From Paludibacteraceae bacterium (GTDB lineage Bacteria; Bacteroidota; Bacteroidia; Bacteroidales; Paludibacteraceae): a DNA stretch of 64,000 nucleotides. Shown here one piece after another: positions 48,750 through 59,476 of this stretch. The notes under the pieces are model-generated. The model did no database searches, was not told the origin of the DNA, and saw only the letters and a program-made list of their open reading frames with translations. Position 1 is the stretch's first letter, and every line of letters starts with the position of its first letter. The stretch is taken from positions 62,001 to 126,000 of the forward strand of contig CAJOIR010000002.1 of the NCBI GenBank assembly GCA_905234685.1. Reading direction: 5' to 3'. The position numbers and the translations under genes are program-made.

Positions 48750-50762
48750 TCAATTATCAAATAATATAAACTTTCTGTTGTTTTGTATCACGATGCCCCG
48801 GTATGAAGGACGAACCTGTCTGCCGAGCAGGTCATACATAGGCAAAGTGCGGTCAATGATAGTTATCTGCTCCGTGCCTGTAGGCAGTTCACCGTCGTAG
48901 GTGAGAGTAAGACTTTTGATTTTGGGCTGGGCCCAAGAATTAATATTCATCAGGCGTAGAGTATATGTGCCTTGAGCAACATCACTCAAGTTCCAACTTG
49001 AAGATGAATAATTTATTACACCAGAAGTGGACGACTTGGGCAAACTAAATATTGAAATAATATCATCATCTTCATTCTGCAGTGTAAGTTGCCATTGGTG
49101 AGTAAGATACGCTGTATTATCTTTATTTCTTGGTGATATCATCACTTCGGAAAGGATATATTTGCCAGGGTAACGGAGATATACAGTCCAATCTGCCCAG
49201 CGACTTGTGTTGGCGGCATCTGTCGGACCGAAGTCAAAATAGTCGGCATCAGACGCATACCATGTCATGTCGGCGCTTTTGGCAGTAACGTTTGTCTTGT
49301 TGAGTGTGGCAGGCAGAGCAATGCCTATAGGAGCAGGTGCGGGAATATCGGAATATACCGTTACCTCAGCATTCAGGCGGTTCATGCCGGTTGACTCCAC
49401 CCACATGTTAGAGTTGGCAAAGCGAATAGCATAACGCGAGTCAGAGGCTATGGTTGCCGAAGCATCAGGCATGTAAAGATACATCTTGTAAGTGCCTGCC
49501 GGTATATCGGAAGGCATGGTGATTTCTTCATTTATGATGGTGACTGCCCCGTTAGGCGACCAACGGCGCGGGTTAGACTGCAGTTGCACCATATATGTTC
49601 CTATACTGCTATTCTTGAAGACGATGTAAGCATGACGCTCGTTGTATAGAGGAGCATAACCTGTGTTGCGTATCTGAAGTGTTATATGTGCGTTTTCACC
49701 ATTCTCTGCTTCATCAGGCAACGAAGCACTGACAAGTTGGAAACGGTAACCAAGTTTGCGGTCGAGTTCATCGTAAGTTCCCTCTGCTTTCCATTTGTTT
49801 ACTACAGCCTCAGGCCAACCACCTTTGCAAAATGACCAGTGGAGACGGCTGAACTCAGCAGTGGTCTTTTCGTATGTGGCATTGGTTGCCGCTGCCTCTT
49901 CATTTGTCACATTGGACTCGCCTCCTATAGGTACAAACATCGTCTCGGAAGCAACATATGGTTTGAGGGTGGTAGTATCGGTGTGACTTGAAGACTCACC
50001 GTTTCTCTTGATGGAATATGTGCCTGCATCACCCGGAAAGTTGAGCACTGCATCGTTGTAATGGCCAAGGCGTGCACGTGTGCTGCCAGTGAACGCCTCG
50101 GCAGAAGTGAGTGTGTTCTCATCGCCCATATAACCTATTTTATGAGCGGGAGTACGCAGCAACAGGAAACGGTTGTCAGGCATAGCCTTGAGCACCGTGT
50201 CAAGCAAAGCAATACGGGCAGCATTCATGCCGCCCTCCTTGTTGCCGAAGTTCTTTGTGTAATACCATTCGCCATAGGTACCAACAAAGCCTGCCTGCAT
50301 GACATATATCACATCGGCATTAGCCTCCCAGTGAGACTTGAGTTGGGCTATATGACTCTCTATCACACTGAGAGGAGCATCATCGCCCGTATCGCCGTAA
50401 CCATCGTTGTTGTCAGCATGCGTGTCTGAATAGGCAAAGCGGAGTATGCACTTGAAGCCGTTGCTGCGCAATGCCTGCATGTCAGCATCGAAAGCATTCA
50501 GTATCTCTGTAGGCAAAGTGGGGTTATCCTTGAAATTGTTGAGATAGTAAAGCACAAGTATCAGACGCTTGTCTGATGTAAGATATGACTCGCGACCATA
50601 GACTACATAAGGGTCTGCGGCAGTGACAACCTTCGACAACTGCGAGATGAACCCGCGTTCGGGGTTGGGGAAGATGGTTGTATTGTCAGCGGTATAGACC
50701 ACCTCTGAGGCCTGAAGAGTGAGTGCTGCAAGTAAAAATATCAATGTGAATTTTATTTTCAT
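48750..50762 (-). CDS. DUF4874/DUF4832 protein with extra jelly-roll module and T9SS-like tail
   Basis: 670 residues, closely related to the 663-residue copy downstream. Signal peptide, ADNTTIFPNPERGFISQ, QAGFVGTYGEWYYTKNFGN (the Trp before Gly of WGEW is Tyr here), LRTPAHKIGYMGDENT, DUF4832 ending SRYAIRFANSNMWVESTGMNRL, a jelly-roll module (MTWYASDADYFDFGP onward) and the tail MYDLLGRQVRPSYRGIVIQ. First gene of the minus-strand trio, driven by a consensus promoter. The trio looks like tandem duplication followed by divergence. Confidence 0.85.
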   Translation of the reverse strand: MKIKFTLIFLLAALTLQASEVVYTADNTTIFPNPERGFISQLSKVVTAADPYVVYGRESYLTSDKRLILVLYYLNNFKDNPTLPTEILNAFDADMQALRSNGFKCILRFAYSDTHADNNDGYGDTGDDAPLSVIESHIAQLKSHWEANADVIYVMQAGFVGTYGEWYYTKNFGNKEGGMNAARIALLDTVLKAMPDNRFLLLRTPAHKIGYMGDENTLTSAEAFTGSTRARLGHYNDAVLNFPGDAGTYSIKRNGESSSHTDTTTLKPYVASETMFVPIGGESNVTNEEAAATNATYEKTTAEFSRLHWSFCKGGWPEAVVNKWKAEGTYDELDRKLGYRFQLVSASLPDEAENGENAHITLQIRNTGYAPLYNERHAYIVFKNSSIGTYMVQLQSNPRRWSPNGAVTIINEEITMPSDIPAGTYKMYLYMPDASATIASDSRYAIRFANSNMWVESTGMNRLNAEVTVYSDIPAPAPIGIALPATLNKTNVTAKSADMTWYASDADYFDFGPTDAANTSRWADWTVYLRYPGKYILSEVMISPRNKDNTAYLTHQWQLTLQNEDDDIISIFSLPKSSTSGVINYSSSSWNLSDVAQGTYTLRLMNINSWAQPKIKSLTLTYDGELPTGTEQITIIDRTLPMYDLLGRQVRPSYRGIVIQNNRKFILFDN

Positions 50763-50791
50763 AATACTACAACTATAAGTTATATAACGTG

Positions 50792-50822
50792 CAAAAGTAT
50801 AACAATTAGTTTGATATACAAA
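50792..50822 (-). promoter_or_regulatory. Promoter of the DUF4832 trio
   Basis: On minus, TTTG (50822-50819), 19 nt, TACTTTTG (50799-50792). Full consensus match, 29 nt before ATG 50762. The following two genes have no such box, so a single transcript is likely. Confidence 0.8.
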
Positions 50823-50951
50823 CTATATGACAGGGATTTTTCCAATATAAGAGACGACTATCGCACAACATGCGACAAACGTCTATACTACTGCCAATTA
50901 TCTTGACATAGCACAATACATATTCGAAACCCTCCGAAATAAGAGTGTGCC

Positions 50952-53900
50952 TTATCTTGTCAGCATCAGTTTGATATTGATGCCGGCATTGTCGGAGCGT
51001 ATGGGGTAGGAACTGGAGATAAGCGGAGTAGTTCCCTGGTGGTCGTAGAAGAACTGAAGGTTGATCTTCTGCGAGAGCACGTAGTCGGCACTGATTTTTA
51101 TTCCGAAGACCTTGTTACCAGAACTTGCCTGTGTAATATTCTCTTCCACTTTGCGGAGCAGAGTCTTAACGTCCTTGTAACTAACATCAACCGCCAGTTT
51201 CAAGTCGTTGGTCACCTTCTTCTGCCTGCCGTCTTTGTTTTTAGTAGAGAAGTTAAGGTCTTTAATGGTGTAGCCAAATCCTGCCACAAACTCGTCGGTA
51301 GCACCCTCCATCAGTTGTGCCGATGTCACGTTGAGTGTCAGGTTGCGCTGCTTGCGGTATTCCACCTTGGCCGTCATTGAGTTCTTCATAGCCACATTCA
51401 CACCGATAAGCGGTGAGAACTGCTCGGTCAGACTGACGCTTGCTATGTCGTATGCAGACGATGGTATAGGCATATCAGTCTCAACGTCACGCACGAAACC
51501 TATCTGACGGTTGGTGCCGTCACCTGTGCCTACCCATGTTGAATAAGTACCATAACTGCCTATTGCATACTTACAAGTATAGGCATGTGTCAGGTTCACG
51601 CTGCGGAAATGATCACGCATCCAGGGCAACTTGCCAAGACCATCGTATGTCACACTCCAGTTAGGCAGTATGTTGAGTATGCCAAGGAACGGATTGGTAG
51701 TAGCCTTGTTCACATCACGACCGGTATATGCGGCAAGGAATGCAGGCACTAGCACGTCTGCCGAGTTCTTGCTGATCTGCCCCTTGCTCTTGTCATAAGG
51801 TTTACCTGCCAACGGACTGCCACGCATGAAGCCAACAGAAGGATATACAGCATCCTCATACTGCTGCTGAATGCGCGCCTGCATCACATCTCTGTACTGA
51901 AGGAAGCGGTCGAACGATGCAGCCTTGTAGTTCTCATCCGCCTTACCTATCTTGTCGAAAGCAGTACCAATAGCCACCTGAGTGATATTGAACGAACCGG
52001 TAGTAGTCTCCTGCAGGTGGTCATAGGTGTATATTATCGATGATGACGACGATGTATAACGTTTGCCATTGACCTGTATCTTGAAGCCGGGGAACGGTTC
52101 AAGGGTTATCTTTATGTCGAAGTCGGTGGTGTTGGAACGCACGGCAGGCTGCACCACAGTTGTGTCTCTTGAAAGCCATTGCTGCTCTTTAGCCTTCTCA
52201 AGGAAGTTTTTGGGCACAAAGCCGAATGCGAAGTCAAAGCCAGGAGCATAGATGTTGCCTGTCTTGTTTTGACCCATGAAGCCTGCCTGCGGATAGAAGC
52301 CCGGCACTACGAGCGAGTTGGTCTCACGATATGTCACCTGTGCCTTGCGTATCAACATCAGGAAACGCAGACTCAGGTCACCGAATGTTTGTGCCGGTGT
52401 TCTGCCGTTGGGGTCTTGAGAAGTGATACTTACGGTCACATTATCGTAGTTGCCTTTAGCTGTCAACTGCACTTTGTTGGCATCTATCGCCTTAGTCTTG
52501 ACCGACACTTTCTTGCCGTTGGCATCGGTAGTAACCACTACCAGCCTCTCAGAGCCGAGACGATGGGTAACCTCTATTGCTGAGTCCTTCCGCAGACTTA
52601 TTGTCTGGGTATAAGTCTTCGGGCGGAAACGAGAGCGTTGAGGTCGTCCGTTGAAACGCTGATTGATTTCTTTCAAGTATTTCGACTTATTGTAGAGTGT
52701 CTCGAAGTTGAGTGCGCCATCGACCTGCCATGACTGCATAGAACTGATTGTGTTGCCGAGTTCGGTTGTCTCCTCTCCGCTGTTAGTCTTGCGTGTGGCG
52801 GTTCGATTCCAGTTGTATGTGGCATTGTAGGAACCATTGGCGGTTATCCAGTCAAGCGATTTGAAGCGGTTGAAAGGCACACTATAGGAAGCGGTGAACA
52901 CCTGTTGGTACTGATACGGGATACCCATCGTCTTCATCGACCGCAACACCGTGTCACGCCATGCCTCATAGTAGTCATGTGTGAATGCATAGTCGCGAAT
53001 TATCTCAGGAGTGAATTGACCTTCATCAACAGTGCTGTTCATTGCCGTTGAGAAAGAAAACTTCATCGTCTTCGTCAGGTCATACTTAAAGTCGAAGTTG
53101 CGGTTCCACATCCAGTCTTTCGAGAAAGTAAGATCCTGGTTGGCAATGCCAGACATCTCGCCTGAGAAGTCACGCATACGCATGTGGGTGTACTGACGGC
53201 GCATGTCGGTGGAGAATGCCCACGACTGAGGGAGATAATATATATTCAGTTCACTTATCCACTTCAGTTTCTGCACCTTCTGTATCTTCTTGAACGGTTC
53301 CCAAGGCTTGGGGTTGAAGTTAAAACTGTAGTTAAACGACCCCTTATCCTCTTTCTGGAAATCACGCTCGAGTTCAGGAGTATGCTTGTTCTGCTCCATA
53401 CGCGAGTAGGATATAGTGAAGTTGGCAGGGTCATAGAACATGTCTTTCTTCTTCGACTTTATGTTAACCTTAGCATTGGTCACAGAGAAGTTGGTACTTG
53501 TCTGCACGGTGTTCGACATTGACCTTACCGAGTCTTTCTCCTCTTTGGTTTCGAAGGTCTCAAGGTTGTCCGCCAACTTAATATCTGTGTCAAGCGGGTC
53601 ATATTTGGGAGACAGAGTCTGGTTTGTGTATGTCACATACAGAGGTATCTGCAGTTTTGCCTGTTCGGGGAACAGACGACCTGCCTCAAGAGCAGCACTA
53701 ACCGAGAACTGATACGAGTTATCCATATTCCTGTCAAGCACGTTGCTCTCAATACTTCCGTAGCCTGCAGTCTCCAGACGACCGGCGACATTCACCTGAG
53801 CTATGTCGGATATGCCCAGTGCCACATTTCCTGTTGCTGCCACACCACCCTCTTCATTGAACTGCGACATGCGAAGTTCATTAACCCAAATTTCTCCCGA

Positions 53901-56900
53901 GTGTACCTCTCCAGACTTGTTGCGGATACCTATCATGATGTTGCCCACCTCTCCCAGTGTAGGATTACCCATCACCGTGATACGGTTCTCCGGATGACCA
54001 TTGGCATCGTCATATACGACATAAGGCAATGTGTTGCTTACTCCCGCAGTACCGCTGCGTTTCGCCTTGTTACGAGCAAGTTTTGCCTCTGTCAGTGCTT
54101 CGAATGTAAAATCAAACTGGTTCTCCTCAAGCCATACTTTCCAACGGTCTTGCTCATTACTATTATTATACAGCCCCTCAGGAGTAAGCGTAAGAGGAAT
54201 CTCATACTCATAATAGTTCTGGCGCATGTCGCTACCGAGACGAATGAACACACTAAGGTCACCGTCCTGCAATGTCTGGTCCTCAGGCATCTGTTCTGCA
54301 TGTACAAACATCTGCAGACGCTTGTATTGCCTCATATCGTAACCTGTCTTTTTATATACTGCACGCGCATCAGCAGGAGCAAGATTATGTACGCGCAGCA
54401 CCATAGCCTGCTCGTTCTGTTCTATAAGTTGCGGTTGACCTGGGTCTGTAATACGGGTTATACCAGGAGGCAACACATAGTTCACCGGAGTCTTTGATGA
54501 GTTCTCCTCGATGTTTACTGCCAGCACATCCATCTGACCGTTGGTAATAGGAGGTTGTGCAATAGGATAAAGGTCTTTGGTGTAACTGCGCCATTCGCCC
54601 CGGACAAGGTCAAGCGATGCCAGACGCAGGTGTGTCTCCTGCTTGAAACCTGTCATATAAAGACGTACAAAACGTATCGACTTGAAGTTCCTAACTCCAC
54701 CCACCTTGGTATATACGTTAGGGTCACGAATAGGAATTTTGAACTGATACCATTTCACTTCCGAAGTCTCACCGTTTTGCAACCGCACCTTCGTCACATA
54801 CTCCTGTGTGATGTATTGTTTGCCTGCACCCAGCATACCGGGACGGAGAGATATATGATACTCATAGTACTTCTCATATTCCGACAGAGTGTTGTCACCG
54901 TTGATGTCTTCTATATCAGGCGTAAGAGTTGCTGCAGTACCATAGTTCTCCCTGCTGTCTTCTGTGGCGGGAGAGTTGCCTTCTGTACCGTTGTAATACT
55001 TGTAACGATCCAGAATAGACACTTCATTTGCGTCATAGTCCGAACCGCGGTAATAGTGGTAGTTGTCACCCGCAGGGTCGTTAAGCGGAGAGAACGGGTC
55101 ATCCTGCCAACGTGCAATGACATCAGCACTTACCTTGCTCCTAAGTGCAGCCACATAGTCGGCATAAGGACGAACTCCGGCATACTCGTATTGGAACTCC
55201 TCATCCGTACTAAGACCGTTAATACCTACGTCCTGACGCAGACGCGCTCCAGCTTCGTTGGAGAAGGCGGTGATGGTACTCGTGGTCTTCGGAACACGGC
55301 CCCATGCGGTGTATTCAACATTAGCCTGCTCAGCATCATTAACCGGCAAACCATGCTCGAACGCTTTCTTGCCGTCTTTCAGAATATCTTCTGATACATC
55401 GCCAAGGTCTATATACAAATCACCACCCTCATATGTAGGGTCAGGGTTGGTCAGCATCGGGTCCATCATCCAGAATTCTATATATTCTATGTTGGCTGTC
55501 TCGAAATCGGTGTTGTCAAGTTTGCGCATAATACCACCCCAGCGCTTCTCAGGGCTGGTGAGACGTCCGTCAGAACCTATCTCGTCGGCGGAAATGTTGT
55601 ACGAACCACGCTCAGAAGGGTAGTAACTCAGGTTAAGCACCGAGAGACGAGTGTCTTCCTGCACATTGCTCTGGCGGTTAGGATAAACCTCCTGCTCAGG
55701 TACAAGACGCGTCCTGTGGTCTGACATCAAATCAGGATTGTCACGCACATGCTGCGGCGTATTGGGAGAAATAACTCCGAAAATCTTGTCAACCACGTAC
55801 CAACTCAGGTGTGCACGGTTCTTGCCATATTCGGTGTTGTTACTTAGTTTCGACTCTGCATAGCGACTTGGTGTTGAGGCAAGATGCCAGTAATGGGGAT
55901 AGTGTATGTCTATGTTCGTCTTGGTTGCCTCGAAGTCATCTATGTAAGCGGTACCAGCCTTGCCTACTTCGCTTGTGTGACCGGGTATCAGATGAGCAAA
56001 CTCGGCATTCAGCTGTATGGTCGACGGTTGTGTCGCGTTTATCCACGGGATAGCGTTCAAGGCGTTGCTCAACCACATGAACTCTTTCTTCCAACTGCCG
56101 TTAACGCCCCATATCGTGTTGCTCAAAGGCTCGTTACCCGTGTTCACCTTCACTGTCAAAGGACGCTCTGACATATACATTATAGTTCCGCCTATCACTA
56201 GGTCTTTCGTGAACGCATATTCCAGATGAGCACCCATCAGCGACTTGCGTTTCATCGAGAACATGCTCTGGTTCTCAAGTTGCACATCCACTTTTGTTCC
56301 CGACTCCAAGATAGACTGGTTAAGAATCGTCACCGTACCCATAGTGTAGTCAACGGTGTAGTCAACGTTCTCAGTCAACTTGGCGCCACCAGCAGTCACC
56401 GTAACCGACCCACGAGGGATATTCATCGCATTCAGGCGTATCTCGCTACCTGACGAGCCTTTGTATTTACCAGTCATGCGGAATTTGTTCTTCTCCGACA
56501 ACTCCTGTGCCACCACAAGCGTTGAGTCATACAGTTCCTGGAAGACGTATTTGTCCGCTATCTTGTTGTCGCCTATTGCCTTCCTGAGGTAACTGCCGAA
56601 AGGTTCCAAAACGGGGAAAATTATTCTGCCACTGCTTGATATCGCAGTGTAACCCTCCACATAGTCGAATTTACCGTCAGGTGACTGGTTGTTCTTCGAG
56701 TCAAGTCTGTCGAGGTTCAGCACTCTAAGCAACTGCTTACCCTTTATATCACCCTCCTGAAGATACTGCAAGTCGGTTCCAACCGAGTCGTTATGGTAGT
56801 TTACATAAAGTTCGAACTTGTCGCTTGATATCTGCATTGCACCGAGCGAATAGACGTTCTTCATCATCAGGTCCCAAGTACCCTTACCTTTGGCTATAGG

Positions 56901-58466
56901 TGAGTTGGTCGTACTCTTTAGCATCTTCAGTACCAATGCATTCGGGGCACGGAGATTCTCCGAAGCGTCTGTGGAGAATTCACCTACCTGATACACCTGA
57001 CCACCATAGGTATATTCGTATGCCACACAAAGCACCTCATCCTGGTTCAATGCCGAACGGAGAGATATGTAGCCAAGAGCGGAATTCAAGGTGTATTCCG
57101 ATGATGACAGCAGACGAGCTGACTCTATCTTCTCGTAGTCCACACCACCGACTATGTCATAGGCAGCAAGAGTGGCAAGCACTGCATTGCTCTGCTGAAT
57201 GTTGCGTACATCCGGCATACCCGTTATCTCTTCATACAGAGTGTTAGCCTTGTTGTACGGCTGAAGCAGTGTACCCTGTTCAGCCCAGTGCATGTTGCTT
57301 ATATGAGCTGACTGTGCCTCACCGAGGTCTGCAAAGGCTATTATGTTGCGTGCTTCATCGTATCTGCCGCGCTTGTTGGTAACCCATACTTCAATACGGT
57401 TGATCGTTACACCTGAGGAGATATACGGCAACTGCTGCATTGACTTCTCGTAGTTGTCGCGGAACCAGTGGGAGAGGAAGAAGTGGCGGTTCTCATCGTA
57501 AGCATCGGCGGCTATCTCGAACTGAGTCATCTGTGCGCCGCCCTGAGAACTTACAGACTGACTCTGAGAGTTCTGTTGCGAAAGAAGCGCTTGAATGGTC
57601 AGTTTGCCGAACTTCAAACTGGTCTTCAAACCGAATAGTGCCTGACTACCGCGTATGAGGCTTGAATTGAGGTTCATCGACACATTACCGGCCTCTATCG
57701 ACTGAATGATGTCATCTTCTTTGCCCTTGTAATTCAGTTTTATGTTCTGGCGGTCGAAGTCGAACGAAGACTCAGTGTTGTAACTCATGTTGAAGTTCAG
57801 TTTGTCACCGACCTTGCCGTTGACACTCAACTGTATCTTCTCATCGAAGTCAAACACGTTGTTGTTACGGTTGTGGACTGTCAGCGCGGGGTTGTCGATA
57901 TACTGGTGCTTGAAGCCAAACAAGAGTTCTGCACTACCCTGCATCTTCAGCTGAACACCACCAGGCCCAAACACCTTGTCTGCAGGACCGATGTTAAACT
58001 TCATGTCGGTGATATCGAACTTGCGCTCGTTGTTGTGCTCCACCTCACCAATTTTCTTCTGCCAGTACTGCTTCATCGCCTGGTCTGCAGACCACTCCCT
58101 ATACTCCTTTTCTGTCATCAGATACGGTGTCGCAATATCAACATCACCTATCTTCGTATGCATTATGTAGTAACCCGTCTCTGGCTGATACTCAACCTCC
58201 TTCTTTATGTTATCAGGGTCTTTCAGGTCCATCGATGACTTCGGTGCTGTCAACTCTTCATAGTTGCCCTGCTCATAGCGAGTCACCATCACCGGAGCCA
58301 TTGTCACACTATCTGATGCCGTGCTGACACTGTCCGAAGCAGATGGCGCACCCTCCTGACCAGACACAAAAGCATCACTCCGCTCCGGAGGCGGAGTGAC
58401 CCCTGTCGTCTGTGCCATCAGTCCCAATGGCAGCAGCAGAATCAGAAGTACACGTATTTTACTCAT
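50952..58466 (-). CDS. sprA: T9SS outer-membrane translocon SprA (Sov)
   Basis: 2504 residues, the usual giant size of SprA, which forms the 36-strand channel of the type IX secretion system. Signal peptide (MSKIRVLLILLLPLGLMAQ), an N-terminal region with GPGGVQLKMQGSAELLFGFKHQ (about 165), FGLKTSLKFGKLTIQALLSQQNSQSQ (about 275) and the alternating aromatic/polar beta strands through to the final LQFFYDHQGTTPLISSSYPI. It exports proteins bearing type IX C-terminal signals, several of which are encoded nearby. sprA followed by ruvA upstream is a common order in Bacteroidetes. No other T9SS gene is in the window. Confidence 0.97.
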   Translation of the reverse strand: MSKIRVLLILLLPLGLMAQTTGVTPPPERSDAFVSGQEGAPSASDSVSTASDSVTMAPVMVTRYEQGNYEELTAPKSSMDLKDPDNIKKEVEYQPETGYYIMHTKIGDVDIATPYLMTEKEYREWSADQAMKQYWQKKIGEVEHNNERKFDITDMKFNIGPADKVFGPGGVQLKMQGSAELLFGFKHQYIDNPALTVHNRNNNVFDFDEKIQLSVNGKVGDKLNFNMSYNTESSFDFDRQNIKLNYKGKEDDIIQSIEAGNVSMNLNSSLIRGSQALFGLKTSLKFGKLTIQALLSQQNSQSQSVSSQGGAQMTQFEIAADAYDENRHFFLSHWFRDNYEKSMQQLPYISSGVTINRIEVWVTNKRGRYDEARNIIAFADLGEAQSAHISNMHWAEQGTLLQPYNKANTLYEEITGMPDVRNIQQSNAVLATLAAYDIVGGVDYEKIESARLLSSSEYTLNSALGYISLRSALNQDEVLCVAYEYTYGGQVYQVGEFSTDASENLRAPNALVLKMLKSTTNSPIAKGKGTWDLMMKNVYSLGAMQISSDKFELYVNYHNDSVGTDLQYLQEGDIKGKQLLRVLNLDRLDSKNNQSPDGKFDYVEGYTAISSSGRIIFPVLEPFGSYLRKAIGDNKIADKYVFQELYDSTLVVAQELSEKNKFRMTGKYKGSSGSEIRLNAMNIPRGSVTVTAGGAKLTENVDYTVDYTMGTVTILNQSILESGTKVDVQLENQSMFSMKRKSLMGAHLEYAFTKDLVIGGTIMYMSERPLTVKVNTGNEPLSNTIWGVNGSWKKEFMWLSNALNAIPWINATQPSTIQLNAEFAHLIPGHTSEVGKAGTAYIDDFEATKTNIDIHYPHYWHLASTPSRYAESKLSNNTEYGKNRAHLSWYVVDKIFGVISPNTPQHVRDNPDLMSDHRTRLVPEQEVYPNRQSNVQEDTRLSVLNLSYYPSERGSYNISADEIGSDGRLTSPEKRWGGIMRKLDNTDFETANIEYIEFWMMDPMLTNPDPTYEGGDLYIDLGDVSEDILKDGKKAFEHGLPVNDAEQANVEYTAWGRVPKTTSTITAFSNEAGARLRQDVGINGLSTDEEFQYEYAGVRPYADYVAALRSKVSADVIARWQDDPFSPLNDPAGDNYHYYRGSDYDANEVSILDRYKYYNGTEGNSPATEDSRENYGTAATLTPDIEDINGDNTLSEYEKYYEYHISLRPGMLGAGKQYITQEYVTKVRLQNGETSEVKWYQFKIPIRDPNVYTKVGGVRNFKSIRFVRLYMTGFKQETHLRLASLDLVRGEWRSYTKDLYPIAQPPITNGQMDVLAVNIEENSSKTPVNYVLPPGITRITDPGQPQLIEQNEQAMVLRVHNLAPADARAVYKKTGYDMRQYKRLQMFVHAEQMPEDQTLQDGDLSVFIRLGSDMRQNYYEYEIPLTLTPEGLYNNSNEQDRWKVWLEENQFDFTFEALTEAKLARNKAKRSGTAGVSNTLPYVVYDDANGHPENRITVMGNPTLGEVGNIMIGIRNKSGEVHSGEIWVNELRMSQFNEEGGVAATGNVALGISDIAQVNVAGRLETAGYGSIESNVLDRNMDNSYQFSVSAALEAGRLFPEQAKLQIPLYVTYTNQTLSPKYDPLDTDIKLADNLETFETKEEKDSVRSMSNTVQTSTNFSVTNAKVNIKSKKKDMFYDPANFTISYSRMEQNKHTPELERDFQKEDKGSFNYSFNFNPKPWEPFKKIQKVQKLKWISELNIYYLPQSWAFSTDMRRQYTHMRMRDFSGEMSGIANQDLTFSKDWMWNRNFDFKYDLTKTMKFSFSTAMNSTVDEGQFTPEIIRDYAFTHDYYEAWRDTVLRSMKTMGIPYQYQQVFTASYSVPFNRFKSLDWITANGSYNATYNWNRTATRKTNSGEETTELGNTISSMQSWQVDGALNFETLYNKSKYLKEINQRFNGRPQRSRFRPKTYTQTISLRKDSAIEVTHRLGSERLVVVTTDANGKKVSVKTKAIDANKVQLTAKGNYDNVTVSITSQDPNGRTPAQTFGDLSLRFLMLIRKAQVTYRETNSLVVPGFYPQAGFMGQNKTGNIYAPGFDFAFGFVPKNFLEKAKEQQWLSRDTTVVQPAVRSNTTDFDIKITLEPFPGFKIQVNGKRYTSSSSSIIYTYDHLQETTTGSFNITQVAIGTAFDKIGKADENYKAASFDRFLQYRDVMQARIQQQYEDAVYPSVGFMRGSPLAGKPYDKSKGQISKNSADVLVPAFLAAYTGRDVNKATTNPFLGILNILPNWSVTYDGLGKLPWMRDHFRSVNLTHAYTCKYAIGSYGTYSTWVGTGDGTNRQIGFVRDVETDMPIPSSAYDIASVSLTEQFSPLIGVNVAMKNSMTAKVEYRKQRNLTLNVTSAQLMEGATDEFVAGFGYTIKDLNFSTKNKDGRQKKVTNDLKLAVDVSYKDVKTLLRKVEENITQASSGNKVFGIKISADYVLSQKINLQFFYDHQGTTPLISSSYPIRSDNAGINIKLMLTR

Positions 58467-58581
58467 GCTCTATCAGTGTCAACAAGAGTAGTTTTTTTCA
58501 ATAGGCAATCGTGTTTTTATTGGTTATTTGGTTTCGGTTATTTTATGAACTGTCAATTATGCAATCAACAATTCAATGGTT

Positions 58582-59193
58582 TTACAACATCTTCAGTGCA
58601 GTCCTTATCACCTGCTCCACACTCATTTCCGGACTGTCGCGCAATATCTTGTCCACCGCTTTGCTGCTCGCTGCTGCAGCGAAGCCCAACATCGTCAGTG
58701 CACTCACAGCCTCCTGCTTTGTTTCGTTGTCTATCACGCTTGTCATTACTCCGGACTCATTATCAACAGTTGTGGTGCCTTGCCCCAGGTCAATCTTTAG
58801 TACCTTGTCTTTCAGATCAACAACAATACGCTGTGCAGTCTTTGCACCGAGACCCTTTATGCTACTCAGTGCATGGATGTTACCTGTCGCTATAATCTGC
58901 CTCACCTCACCTGCGGAATAGCCTGACATGATCATACGCGCGGTATTGGCACCGATGCCGCTTACACTTGTCAGCATACGGAACAGTTCTCGCTCACCTT
59001 TGCTGAGGAAACCGAACAGCTCATGAGTATCCTCACGGATTATCTCCTCCACATACAATTTGGCGGTCTTCTGCTCAACAAGCGCCGTATATACAGGCAA
59101 AGCGATGTTGATGAAGTAGCCCACACCACCAGTCTCTATCACTGCATTCGTCGGAAGCAGTTCTGCGAGTTCGCCTTTTATATAGTCTATCAT
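58582..59193 (-). CDS. ruvA: Holliday junction helicase subunit RuvA
   Basis: 203 residues from ATG 59193 (MIDYIKGELAEL). A longer frame from 59220 would start inside the promoter. OB domain (1-65, VIETGGVGYFINI), HhH motifs (FRMLTSVSGIGANTARMIMSG about 72-92 and LSSIKGLGAKTAQRIVVDLKDKV about 108-130), flexible acidic linker and C-terminal RuvB-binding domain (KQEAVSALTMLGFAAAASSKAV). RuvA tetramers bind Holliday junctions and load RuvB. sprA follows 115 nt downstream. Confidence 0.96.
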   Translation of the reverse strand: MIDYIKGELAELLPTNAVIETGGVGYFINIALPVYTALVEQKTAKLYVEEIIREDTHELFGFLSKGERELFRMLTSVSGIGANTARMIMSGYSAGEVRQIIATGNIHALSSIKGLGAKTAQRIVVDLKDKVLKIDLGQGTTTVDNESGVMTSVIDNETKQEAVSALTMLGFAAAASSKAVDKILRDSPEMSVEQVIRTALKML

Positions 59194-59217
59194 AATAGTT
59201 TTTCCAACTTTGGGCGG

Positions 59218-59225
59218 CAAAGGTA
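59218..59225 (-). promoter_or_regulatory. -7 box for ruvA-sprA
   Basis: TACCTTTG on minus, with TTTC (one mismatch) 19 nt upstream at 59248-59245. It sets the ruvA start at 59193. Confidence 0.65.
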
Positions 59226-59426
59226 CAAAGAAAAGTTGAAAGTTGAAAGAGATGAGCGGTTTTTATGGCTTGAAAGTGTTAAATTGAGAAAAACAGACTC
59301 CATAATTAAGTTATAACGCAAATGGTTGTTAATTATCTTTCGCTGACAGAAACGGAAGAGACAAATATTATCATTCACGAATCACGGTGCAAAGATACGA
59401 TGGCGGGGATTTGCGTTGTCCCATTT

Positions 59427-59476
59427 TGGCACTATCTGGCACCATCAGGCATCATTCGGTACACATTGGCACTATA
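59427..59476. repeat. 10-bp degenerate array TGGCACTATC x5
   Basis: TGGCACTATC, TGGCACCATC, AGGCATCATT, CGGTACACAT, TGGCACTATA head to tail, in the 578-nt gap between ruvA and the GT9 gene. The remainder of that gap is the ruvA promoter, a second possible minus -7 box (TATCTTTG, 59397-59390) and AT-rich sequence without a supported gene. Confidence 0.65.
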
